The notes under the pieces are model-generated. The model saw only the letters and a program-made list of their open reading frames with translations. It searched no databases and had not been told where the DNA came from. A stretch of 57,189 nucleotides of DNA. It comes from Akkermansiaceae bacterium. Its GTDB lineage: Bacteria > Verrucomicrobiota > Verrucomicrobiia > Verrucomicrobiales > Akkermansiaceae. The stretch is taken from positions 1-57,189 of the forward strand of contig JAPKDJ010000023.1 in NCBI GenBank assembly GCA_026421245.1. The letters run 5' to 3'. Below, in pieces: positions 46,488 to 56,200 of the stretch; within the stretch, counting starts at the first letter, position 1, and the number at the start of each line of letters is the position of its first letter. The position numbers and the translations under genes are program-made.

Positions 46488-49157
46488 TTAATTACCCTCC
46501 TGCCTCTCGAGAGAAAGTCGAACGAAGCATCGTGAGGAGTCATGTGGCAGTTCAACACTGACTCGATCCAACCCATCTTCCAGAGCCTCACGGGCCACTT
46601 CGATCGCCGCTCCCCTACTCCAATTCTCCAAGTCATGACTCGTCTCTACAATCAGCGAGAATCCGTTGAGATCCGACTGCGCCCTATAGGTGAACGTCCC
46701 ATCAACAGGCTTCGGCAAAGCATTGTATTCAATATCCGAGGTTCCCAAAGCCCACTCAAGAATGGCGATCAGGCCATCGTCATCCTGATCAACCCGGCTA
46801 TCACCGTTGAACCCAGAATTTCGGCCACTGTAGGTCTTGCTATCCCGGATGATGTCCGAAGGATCGTATAGCTCCAGAGTCTCACCTTCTGCGGCAAGAT
46901 TCCCTTGGTAGGGACCGATCACGAATCGCTGTTCATTTCCGGTGGGACTCAGATCCCGGGATCGAAACGCCGCTTTATTGGGGCACAGAAAGACGCTCCC
47001 TCCCGACGGAATGACGGATCCGGGCGGAAGAGTGATTCTCACCGCGCCATCGACTTTCCAACCCGAGATATCAGAGGCTGTCGGAGACTGGTTGATAAGC
47101 TCGATGAATTCCTGGTTCTGGTCATCTGAAATAGGATCGAAGTCCAAGGCTCCAATCATGATCGCAGGAACGTCCTGCTCTGATGGAAGCTCCGGCACGT
47201 TCATGTAGATCTCTATTCGACGCTGGGAAAGCCATTCAATCGCCAAACGATCAACCGCCCGTTCCATGGTTTCGGAATCCGGATGAGTCGTATCGAATGG
47301 CTTGGGAACAAGATCATTGTCATGCCAGGTCCCCCACTGGAAAGAATCGCGGAGGGCATCAGTCGGAAAAATTGTTGAAGGGGAAAACCGCGCCAACTGT
47401 TGCTGTGTTTTCTTTTCAATGTAGTCCGAAGCTATGAAGCGATCCGAGAGCGTCCGAAGACGTCGAAAAAACATGGCACGGGTTCGGGGATTCCCATCGA
47501 TTAACGACTCCACCAGGCTCACCACATCGGATGATTCCTCGTGCTCGGTGTAGCCAGTGGCAAAGAGCATTTGATCAAAGTATCCCGCCCGGTTGGTGAA
47601 ATTCCTCCCGAAGGTGAGATCCAAATCCCACGGAAGAATCGCCCATTCTCCATCTCCTTCGGTATCCCGGTAGATGTAGTAATTTTTCCCAAACATGTCG
47701 GTCTGCATGACGACGATCAGCCCTGCGAGAGTGTTGATCGTCATCGGGAGATCGACATTGTCGTAAATATAATCCCAACGATCAGGCCCCTCCTGATTAA
47801 TCCCCCGGATGAACGCATTCAGGTCACCAAGTCCCTCTTCTTTTCGAGTCAGCTTTCTCACTCTTCCCAGCGTTCCAATTTCCTCAATCTCCAATTTGGT
47901 ATCAATCGCCTTGTAAAGAACTCCCTCGGGATCGAGCCCAGCCCGCTCCAGGTAGACATCGTCCGCGTCTTCCACCATGTCAGCCAAACTAAAAAAGAAT
48001 CCGTTCTGCTGAAGCCGAACCGTGAAAGCGAAGTGGGTAGGAACTCCCGATTCACGCATGATCTCAAACGCCATTTCATTACGAACCTTCGCCTTGTCGG
48101 CCCAATTGGTCAGCAAATCGAGATCCTTGACGCGAGGCTCGCCTTCCTTCCAACAAAATCGCTGCGTCTTGTTAAAGTCCATATTAAAACTCTTCTTTTG
48201 AAAAAAGAGGCTCGATTGACCGTGCAGTGAAAACCGAACGTTGTCGTAGTACTCACCCAGAAAATACACTCCTGCTCTCACGAACTGAAACGAAGTCAGT
48301 CGGTTGTAGTCAGCCGAAGAGATGAACCACTCCACCACCGCCGCGAGACTCTCCACCTCGGGATCTATGACAGGGACTCCAAAATATTCGTGTGAATCCT
48401 CGGGGTCGTGAAAAGGCGGCTCCCTGGTCACCCGTCCGTCAACATCCTGCGCTACGAAACGCCAGCGGATCAAATTTCCCGGCCGGCCACCCGGAATCGT
48501 CACAGAAAAATTATCCCCGTCCTCGCTGGTCATTGCGATCGCCTCTTCGTCTCCAAATTCCAAACGGTAAAACAAAGTGACCTCCTCCGCTCCGGCCACT
48601 GCTGCCGTAATGACAAGGTCTTCGAATGGAGCAGGTCGGTCGCCTCCGGTCCTGACGATTCCGAACTGTGGTCCGGAAAGTCGACCTCCGGAATTCGCGG
48701 CTCCGGGCGTAGCCTCATCAAAATACCCCTTTCCAAATTCTCCGACTCCAAAACTCCCATTCTTAAATTGCGGAGGATACTTTTCTCCGAAATCCGAAAC
48801 CACTGTCGCCCCATCCGGTCCAACCAAAGCAAGATATTCTCCTTCGGCCGCAAGCTTGAAACCCGTATGCAGCTCTCCCACATCTCGGTTCTTCCCCGAG
48901 GCAAAAACCACCAACCACTCCCCCACTTTAAGTGTCGTCGCGGGAAACTCCCAATGGTTTAGAGTGAGCGCGTCGTCAGTTAAAAAATATCCACCCAGAT
49001 CAACCGGCTCATCATCGGGGTTAAAGATTTCAATCCAATCGGAAAAGTCGCCATTTTCGTCCGTAAGCGTCGTTTCATTCGATGCCATGAATTCCGAAAT
49101 TACCGGAGCGCCGAAGACGGGCACCGAAAAAATGAGAGCAAGAAAGCATTCACGCAT
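46488..49157 (-). CDS. lamin-tail / CotH-kinase exoprotein
   Basis: The 889-residue protein has a signal peptide (MRECFLALIFSVPVFGAP). It starts with a lamin-tail domain (about 18-130: ISEFMASNETTLTDENGDFS, DWIEIFNPDDEPVDLGGYFL, WLVVFASGKNRDVGELH), then an Ig-like unit, then a CotH kinase domain (about 270-640) with VRFSLHGQSSLFFQKKSFNM, NWADKAKVRNEMAFEIM, GLYxx-type text and EWAILPWDLDLTFGRNF. A second lamin-tail (about 670-780, IMIGALDFDPISDDQNQEFI) and the Asp-rich VDQDDDGLIAILEWALG tail follow. The PWDLD Asp is the expected CotH metal ligand. The N-terminal 110 residues are clearly paralogous to those of the protein at 53232. Substrate unknown. Confidence 0.88.
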   Translation of the reverse strand: MRECFLALIFSVPVFGAPVISEFMASNETTLTDENGDFSDWIEIFNPDDEPVDLGGYFLTDDALTLNHWEFPATTLKVGEWLVVFASGKNRDVGELHTGFKLAAEGEYLALVGPDGATVVSDFGEKYPPQFKNGSFGVGEFGKGYFDEATPGAANSGGRLSGPQFGIVRTGGDRPAPFEDLVITAAVAGAEEVTLFYRLEFGDEEAIAMTSEDGDNFSVTIPGGRPGNLIRWRFVAQDVDGRVTREPPFHDPEDSHEYFGVPVIDPEVESLAAVVEWFISSADYNRLTSFQFVRAGVYFLGEYYDNVRFSLHGQSSLFFQKKSFNMDFNKTQRFCWKEGEPRVKDLDLLTNWADKAKVRNEMAFEIMRESGVPTHFAFTVRLQQNGFFFSLADMVEDADDVYLERAGLDPEGVLYKAIDTKLEIEEIGTLGRVRKLTRKEEGLGDLNAFIRGINQEGPDRWDYIYDNVDLPMTINTLAGLIVVMQTDMFGKNYYIYRDTEGDGEWAILPWDLDLTFGRNFTNRAGYFDQMLFATGYTEHEESSDVVSLVESLIDGNPRTRAMFFRRLRTLSDRFIASDYIEKKTQQQLARFSPSTIFPTDALRDSFQWGTWHDNDLVPKPFDTTHPDSETMERAVDRLAIEWLSQRRIEIYMNVPELPSEQDVPAIMIGALDFDPISDDQNQEFIELINQSPTASDISGWKVDGAVRITLPPGSVIPSGGSVFLCPNKAAFRSRDLSPTGNEQRFVIGPYQGNLAAEGETLELYDPSDIIRDSKTYSGRNSGFNGDSRVDQDDDGLIAILEWALGTSDIEYNALPKPVDGTFTYRAQSDLNGFSLIVETSHDLENWSRGAAIEVAREALEDGLDRVSVELPHDSSRCFVRLSLERQEGN

Positions 49158-49433
49158 CGGATCCTAATATAAACTCATCCCGCCGTTCGTCGAGCGATGT
49201 TGTCAGTGAGTTTGAGCCGCATTCATGCCATCGCGAATCTTTTGAAGGTTCCCTCGGGTTTTGGACCTTCGTTTCTCCATCGAAAGGATCATCATTTTTC
49301 TTAGAAACGCTTGCAATCCAATCGGCGCACAGCTCGAAATCTCGTTGTGGGCTCCTTTGGAAACCACCACAAATTGTGGCGATCTCCGCCTTCCCGTTTC
49401 TGATTTCATCCACGGCGAATTCAATATGGAAGC
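49158..49433 (-). other. gap with a doubtful 95-codon frame
   Basis: A minus-strand frame from 49437 to 49150 begins MRFHIEFAVDEIRNGKAEIA and contains CGGFQRSPQRDFELCADWIA. Composition is not absurd for a protein, but it overlaps the exoprotein start by eight bases, begins inside the palindrome arm, and matches nothing I know. I treat it as unproven and see nothing else here. Confidence 0.25.
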
Positions 49434-49466
49434 GCACCCATCAGTTCTTAAAGAACTGATGGGTGC
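49434..49466. repeat. perfect 33-nt palindrome (16-bp arms, one central base)
   Basis: The arm GCACCCATCAGTTCTT is followed by one A and by its exact reverse complement. The right arm overlaps the end of the IS30 remnant coding frame. It is too perfect for chance and has no T-run directly after the stem, although GGGGTTTTT follows a few bases later on the plus strand. Confidence 0.85.
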
Positions 49467-49670
49467 TGGGGTTTTTCTTCCAAGACATTCAGGAGGTCGT
49501 AAATTGAGTTTCTGTTCAACTTTCGCGATCTGACTTTCGGTGATTTGATCGAAGTCGGGGCCCTTTGTGAAATAGGGCCGGAGCCGGCCATTAGTGTTTT
49601 CGTTGAGCCCCCGTTCTCTGGAGCTGTATGGGTGGGCGAAGCATGAAGCACTGACCCCGATCATCGAGAT
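49452..49670 (-). mobile_element. IS30-family transposase C-terminal remnant
   Basis: The frame contains CFAHPYSSRERGLNENTNG, then RPYFTKGPDFDQITESQIAK and LNLRPPECLGRKTP. This matches the end of IS30-type DDE transposases (YFAHPYSSWERGxNENTNG, then R.YFPKG.DF and RPRKCL.xKTP). The Glu in RERGxNEN is the third catalytic residue region. Only about 65 residues remain of some 320-380; the helix-turn-helix and first two Asp are gone. It lies between the helicase stop at 49734 and the palindrome. No matching terminal inverted repeats were identified. Confidence 0.85.
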
Positions 49671-49733
49671 GCTTCGAGACGATGACCAAAATAATGACCA
49701 AGTAAGCGCCATCACATCGTCTAACTGTAGCTT

Positions 49734-52700
49734 TCAAACCTCGAGCGGAGCCAACAGACCTTTCAAGGTCTCCGTATCGAGCTGAAGCTTGCTGGTCTTC
49801 TCGCTGAGGAGGGCCTCTACGAGTTTCGATTTCTTTTCCTGCAGATCGAGAATGCGTTCTTCGATGGAGCCTTCGCAAATTAGTTTATGAACAAAAACCG
49901 GATTGGTTTGTCCGATGCGGTGGGCCCGGTCGGTTGCTTGATTCTCAGCAGCGGGATTCCACCAGGGGTCGTAATGAATCACGGTGTCGGCGGCAGTGAG
50001 GTTGAGCCCCGTACCCCCAGCTTTCAGCGAAATCAGAAAGACCGGAATCTTACCCTCCTGAAATTTCTCCACCGGCGCCTTCCGATTACGGGTTGCCCCG
50101 GTGATCTTGACGAACCCAATTTTCTCCTTCTTCAGGTGCTCCTCAATCATGGCGAGCATGGTTGTGAATTGGGAGAAGAGAAGAATACGCCTCCCCTCCC
50201 TCACGAGCGTATCGAGCAACTCGATGAGAAAGTCCAACTTGGCAGACTTCTTTGCTTTTTTGGCAATCTCGGTCTTGATGAGAGTCGGGTGGCAACAGAT
50301 CTGGCGGAGTCGTAAAAGAGCATCGAGCACAATGATCTGGGAGCGCGCCAGTCCCTTGTCGGCAATGGCATCACGCACCTTGGAATCCATCGCCAAGCGC
50401 ACACTCTCATAGATTTCCTGCTGCTCTTTGTTCAAGGCGATCCGATGAACAATCTCGGTCTTGGGAGGAAGTTCCTGGGCCACTTGATCCTTGGTTCGGC
50501 GGAGGATGAGGGTTCCAACTCGGGCATTGAGAGCTCGTTGAGCCGCTTTGTCTCCCTGACGTTCGATGGGATGCCGGAAGGCTTTGTTAAAGGTTTCCAG
50601 ATTCCCGAGAAGACCCGGCATGAGAAATCGGACCAGCGACCAAAGTTCACCCAAATGATTTTCCATTGGAGTTCCGGAAAGACAGATCCGATGGCGAGCA
50701 TCAAGTTCACAGGCAGCCTTGGAGACCTTGGCATGGGGATTCTTGACGTATTGTGCCTCGTCCAGAATGGCGAGGTGATAGGCCTGCTTCAAATGCTCCG
50801 CTTCATCCCGCTGTAGTAGTGCATACGAGGTGATGACGAGATCGCTTTGGTCGATGTCTTTAAACTTGGTCTTCCGGGTGCTGCCATGAAGTACGGTGAC
50901 CTTGAGACTTGGTGTGAATTTGCGGGCTTCCATTTCCCAGTTAGGTACCACACTGGTCGGGGCCACCACCAAACAGGGGTTTCCGCCAGCTTGCCCGTTT
51001 TCGATTTCCGCCGCAATATGAGCGAGAGTTTGCAAGGTTTTCCCGAGCCCCATGTCATCGGCAAGGATTCCATGGAGATGATGGCGGGCGAGAAACTGAA
51101 GCCACTGGAATCCTTCCTTCTGATAGTCCCGCAACTCGGCTTTAATCATTTTTGGAAGCGGCACCAGGACATGAAGCTCCTTTTTCTTCAACTGCTCCCC
51201 AAGGGCACGAAGATCGGAGATGGTTTTGGATTGATCCAATTCCAGAGCTTCACAAAGGCAAGCCGCTTCAAGGGTATGAAGCCCGTCGTCCGGTCGATCG
51301 AAGAGATCATGAACCGAACGAACGATACGGAAGAAACGCTTGGCAGGGAGATTGAAGAATGACTTGCCTAGCTCATCTGCTACCACGACACGCTGATCCT
51401 CCTCAATCTCGCTATCCTTCGGAATGGGCGCGCCGGATCTAAGAAAGTTCGCGATGAGGTTCATCAAGCTCTGTCTCTGCCCCTCCGTCGTGACGATTCC
51501 CGTATCGAATTGAAACCAATCAATCCCCAGTCCCGGGTCTTCCGAAACCTCGGCATAAATCGAATCGGCCTGAATGAGGGTGAGATCAAAGCTGGGCTCA
51601 AATCGGAATTCCCAACCAGATTCCTTTAATCTGGGAATCGTTCGAGCCAGAAAATCAGCCCACGCTGAATCCCAGTCATCGGTTTCCTTGTCCTGACCAA
51701 AGTAGTCGAAGTGGACTTCCGAAATCATCTTGTGAGTAAAAAGATCCCGCGCCAGCTGCAAGCCAACGCGTTCCAGCTCACCCCGAAATCCTTCCTCGGT
51801 CCCGAGATCCCGTTCAACCACAAGCAGATACCCCTCCTTTGCCAGCTTGGCAACTTCATGTGCATCCCGAATAAAGGGCAACTCTTCCCCTCCATACCGA
51901 AAGGCAAGTCTCCCGGTGATTAAAGGAGGAACTGCGATCGGCACCGCACTCCCGATCGACGACGGGATTCCCTGCGGGAGAAGGTCCTCACGACCAAGGG
52001 TCAGAACGGGTTTCGGGCCATCGTGGTCCAAAACCTCCTCCTCTAGGGGGACTGGTCGCGGCACAATGACTGGAATCCCGCGCCCTTCCATATCCATCGA
52101 AAGCTGCACCGCTGTCTCGATATCGACCTTGGGTCCCCGAAGCCAAAGCTGGAGAAATTCCAAGGTCTGACCGGGCATCAGATCCACCGAGCCGATGTGG
52201 CGGGTTTCAGGATCGAGATAATAAGGACGATCTATCTCAATCAGTTGGGCAGTCGGAGAAGGAAGTCCGATCGAAGGCGAATACTCTCCGTTTTGAGAAA
52301 CTTCCCACTTTGCGCCAAGCTTGATCGGGAGCCCTTCTCTCAGAGCGTCAGGAAGAGGATCCCCTTTCCGTCCCATCTCGTGGGCTAGAAAAAAGCGGCG
52401 GGACTTAAAGAGATCTGGTAAAAGAGTGGCCGCGTAGCTCCCTTGCAAGACCCGCACTTCATACCAATGAAAATTTGTATCAGGCGCCTTTGGGAGCCGC
52501 TCCTGAAAAGCAGTGACCATTTCAAAATCCCCGTCCTGAAAATATGCTGGATTTCTGTGGGTCTGCCCGGGAGTGAAGGCCGGATTCTCAACGCGCGGAG
52601 CTTTGTTCGCGGGATAGCCGATTTTGGCAAAGCCCACCTCCAACACGCCATCGTCGCGGGGAGTCACCAGAAAAGCCAGCGCCTGTAATCGGCGCTTGGA

Positions 52701-53165
52701 CTCACCCGCATCCTTGGGCTTTTCCGGAGTAACTACCTCGGACAAAGCCGTGAGCCACTGGCCGTGCGCGATCTCTTCTTCCCCTTCTGCATCAGCCCCG
52801 GCGATCGCTTTCTGAAGATGATAGACCAAGGCCGCGACATGTTTGCAATCCTCACTGACCGGGCAGGTACATGTCCCCCAAAAAACCCAACCCTCGCGCT
52901 CACGTTTTCCAGTCAAACTCACCTTGTAGGGCTGCGATCGGGTTCCTTGGACTCTCGCCGTGCCAACAAAGCCCGACTTACTTCCAATGAAGTGGTCAAT
53001 ATCGAGAACTTTTCCCGTTTCCGAGAGTTTCCGCCCCCGGGCAAGATACTGTGACGGGAAATTACGACTCCACTCCTTGCCCTGCAAAAACTTGCAGACA
53101 GATGGAAGGTTGAGGAGAGTATCCAGCCAGTTCATTGTGTTGACGAAAAACTTGTCCGCCAGCAT
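49734..53165 (-). CDS. SWIM zinc-finger SNF2-type DEAD/DEAH helicase
   Basis: The 1143-residue protein has an N-terminal SWIM zinc finger (CTCPVSEDCKH: Cys99, Cys101, Cys107, His109), a long middle region, then the SNF2 motor: Walker A DDMGLGKTLQTLAHI near 702-716, motif II as DEAQ (LAILDEAQYVKN near 800), SGTPMENHLGELWSLV, and the helicase C domain with RRILLFSQFTTML, SLKAGGTGLNLTAADTVIH and the arginine-finger motif QATDRAHRIGQ near 1080. This is the standard bacterial SWIM/SNF2 layout (RapA-like relatives), for DNA or transcription-complex remodelling using ATP. An alternative start is the ATG at 53135; neither has a clear ribosome-binding site. It is divergent from the exoprotein at 53232 with fewer than 70 bases between. 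Confidence 0.93.
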   Translation of the reverse strand: MLADKFFVNTMNWLDTLLNLPSVCKFLQGKEWSRNFPSQYLARGRKLSETGKVLDIDHFIGSKSGFVGTARVQGTRSQPYKVSLTGKREREGWVFWGTCTCPVSEDCKHVAALVYHLQKAIAGADAEGEEEIAHGQWLTALSEVVTPEKPKDAGESKRRLQALAFLVTPRDDGVLEVGFAKIGYPANKAPRVENPAFTPGQTHRNPAYFQDGDFEMVTAFQERLPKAPDTNFHWYEVRVLQGSYAATLLPDLFKSRRFFLAHEMGRKGDPLPDALREGLPIKLGAKWEVSQNGEYSPSIGLPSPTAQLIEIDRPYYLDPETRHIGSVDLMPGQTLEFLQLWLRGPKVDIETAVQLSMDMEGRGIPVIVPRPVPLEEEVLDHDGPKPVLTLGREDLLPQGIPSSIGSAVPIAVPPLITGRLAFRYGGEELPFIRDAHEVAKLAKEGYLLVVERDLGTEEGFRGELERVGLQLARDLFTHKMISEVHFDYFGQDKETDDWDSAWADFLARTIPRLKESGWEFRFEPSFDLTLIQADSIYAEVSEDPGLGIDWFQFDTGIVTTEGQRQSLMNLIANFLRSGAPIPKDSEIEEDQRVVVADELGKSFFNLPAKRFFRIVRSVHDLFDRPDDGLHTLEAACLCEALELDQSKTISDLRALGEQLKKKELHVLVPLPKMIKAELRDYQKEGFQWLQFLARHHLHGILADDMGLGKTLQTLAHIAAEIENGQAGGNPCLVVAPTSVVPNWEMEARKFTPSLKVTVLHGSTRKTKFKDIDQSDLVITSYALLQRDEAEHLKQAYHLAILDEAQYVKNPHAKVSKAACELDARHRICLSGTPMENHLGELWSLVRFLMPGLLGNLETFNKAFRHPIERQGDKAAQRALNARVGTLILRRTKDQVAQELPPKTEIVHRIALNKEQQEIYESVRLAMDSKVRDAIADKGLARSQIIVLDALLRLRQICCHPTLIKTEIAKKAKKSAKLDFLIELLDTLVREGRRILLFSQFTTMLAMIEEHLKKEKIGFVKITGATRNRKAPVEKFQEGKIPVFLISLKAGGTGLNLTAADTVIHYDPWWNPAAENQATDRAHRIGQTNPVFVHKLICEGSIEERILDLQEKKSKLVEALLSEKTSKLQLDTETLKGLLAPLEV

Positions 53166-53231
53166 GAGAAAGTTAGCCAGAGAAATTCTCTTCCCTTGCC
53201 GTGGGGCGGCCTTCTGTGGCTTGATAGAGTG

Positions 53232-56200
53232 ATGAAACTCGCGCCCACGCTCTCTTTTTCTTTTATGATGGTTGGAGGGGCTCTTCTCCCCTCTTCTGCC
53301 GCTACTCTAACCGACGCGGCCATCACCGAGTTCCTGGCCAAAAACCAAGAAGGCCTTACCGACGAAGACGGGGACAGCGAAGACTGGATAGAAATTCAAA
53401 ACATCTCGGGTGTTAGCGGCGATCTCGACGAGTGGTATCTCACCGATGATCCCGCCAATTTAACAAAATGGTCCCTCCCCGCCGTCGAAATTCCAAACGG
53501 AGGCCACCTTGTCATTTTTGCTTCAGGAAAAGATCGTAAAACTACCCCCGGAGAGCTTCATGCCAATTTCAGTCTGGGTTCCAGCAGTGGTGAATATCTC
53601 GCTCTCGTCAAGCCTGACGGCACCACCATCGCAACTGAATTTGTCGCTCTTCCCAAGCAAAATCCCGATGTCTCTTATGGGGAAGGATTTTATCTAACTC
53701 CCACTCCCGGGGCAACCAACGGAGCGAATATTGATGGCTTCGTGCAAGACACCCAGTTTAGTTCCAAGCGTGGATTCTACGACGCCCCGATCAGTGTCGC
53801 CATCACCACCCTCACCCCGGGGGCCAGGATTCGCTATACCACCAATGGAACCACTCCCGGCACGACCCAGGGAACCATTTACTCTAGGCCAATTGCGGTG
53901 AGTGATACCACCGTGATCCGGGCCATCGCCTATAAGGCAGGCTTCCAGTCAACCAATGTCGATACCCACACTTACGTCTTCCCGGAAAGTGTCGTGGACC
54001 AGTCGAGAATGCGCGCTTCTGTCACCCAGTCAGGAACCTATGGGCCGCAGATGATTGACTCGCTAAAGTCAGTCCCGACCATCTCCATCGTCACCAACAA
54101 CGCCTTACCTTTTCTCAGCGAAACCAGCTCAAACGTCCGAACCGAAGTAACGACTTCGATCGAAATGATCCACCCCGATGGCACCAAGGGGTTCCAGGAA
54201 GAAGGAGGCCTGAGCAACTACGGCGGACGTTACACCAACTATCGCAAAAAGAGCTTCCGTGTCGCCTTTCGCTCGGATTTTGGAGACACCAAGCTCAAGT
54301 ATCCCATCTTCGATGGTTTCGAATATCCCAACTATCAACCCGCCGAAGAATTTGACGTCATCAACCTCCGCTCCGGTTCGCACGACATGGTTTCCCGGGG
54401 GGGCTACATGTCGAATCGATTCACCGATGACACCATGCTTGAGATGGGCAACGTCGCCCCACACGGTCGCTTCGTCCACGTCTACCTCAATGGGAACTAT
54501 TGGGGGCAATACCACCTGCGCGAAAGATGGAACGCCAGAATGGCCGCGAACTACTTTGGTGGCTCGAAGGACGACTATGAAGCCGTCAACGCCAACAATA
54601 CCGGCTCCAATTTCTACAACGGCACTTTTAACGGAAGCCACCCCGATGGCGATGTCTACGATGGATCCGGGGTCGAGTGGAATCAAACCCGCAGCCTCGT
54701 CAATGGTTCCAATCCCTTTGCCAAAGCCAGTGGGCACATCGATGTCGCCAACGCCATCGACTTCATGCTCCTCTGGGTCAGTGGCAATTCCGAAAGTGAG
54801 TTTCGTGCCTTGGGCTCCCCAGCCAATGGAATACCCTTCAAATTCTTCATCAAGGATGCTGATGGTTTCCTTCGTAATCCCAGTCACCCGGTAACCCACA
54901 CCGGGCCAATCAACGTCATGACCAAAATGAAGAGGGATAACGATCCTGATTACGGCATCCTCCTTGCGGACCGCATTCATAAACACTTCTTCAACGATGG
55001 CGCCCTCACCGTTGAAAAAAACAGAGCGCGCCTTCAAAAGCGGGTCAATGAAGCAAGTCTGGGGTTCATTTCTGAAGACGCCCGCTGGGGAAATCACTAT
55101 CGTTCTGTCGCGTCTTGGAAATCATACCAACGAAACCTCATCAACAATCACTTCCGTAATCTCACCGACAACCGAATCACTCAATTCAGGAACAATAACA
55201 TGTATCCTGATGTCAATGCTCCCGCATTGAGCCAGCACGGAGGTTCCATACCCGAGAATGGCGGAGTCACCATGACCACGAACGCTACCGCAATCTACTA
55301 CACGGTGGATGGCTCGGATCCACGTTTTCCCGGAGGAGCCGTCAGCCCAACCGCCATTGCCGCGACATTCTCAAACGATGTGCGCGAGGCCGAAGATTTC
55401 ATTGAGGCCGGAGCCGACTGGAAATATCTCGACGATGGCAGTGATCAAGGTTCGAACTGGAGAGATATTGGTTTTGACGATGTCGCATGGGAAAGTGCCC
55501 CGGCTCAACTGGGTTATGGAGAACTTAGCATCCAAACAACGGTCGGATTTATCGACACTGACGCCGAGACACGGGGCAACCAAAAAAATGCCACCACCTA
55601 CTTTCGAAAGAATGTCGCGATTGTAGATCCATCTGACTTTTCAAATTTCGTCGTTCGTATTCGATACGACGATGGCGCTGCGGTCTACGTCAACGGAGTG
55701 GAAATCGCCCGGACGGCAACCCTACCTGCCAATGCCAGCTTCGATACGTTCGCCACTTCCGCCACGCCAAGCGAAAGCACCTACTTTGACTATCCCATTC
55801 CCTCCTCGCGCTTTGTCGATGGATCGAACACGATCGCCGTTGAAGTGCACAACCAGTCCGCCGGAAGCTCGGATATGCGCTTTGACCTCGTTCTTCGTGG
55901 TGAGATTGATCTTAGCAATGGCAACAATGTGACCGAACCGGTGATGTTCGATGGTCCAACCGAGTTGAAAGCCCGGAGTTTTGACAGCAGCGCCAACGAA
56001 TGGAGCGCCTTGACTACCACTTTCTTCACTCTCGATACCGTTCCCGCCGACGCCACGAATCTCGTGGTGTCGGAGATCCACTATCGCCCCGCAAATCCTA
56101 CCTCGGAAGCAGAGACTGCTGTCTCAACCGATCGTGATGACTACGAATTCATCGAACTCCTCAACACGACCAATCAGCCTATCGATCTCAGCGGAGTCTA

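Noticed and set aside
49203..49451. Continuation of the IS30 frame beyond its family end
   Set aside because: After the KTP ending the frame stays open by chance; the text does not resemble any transposase.
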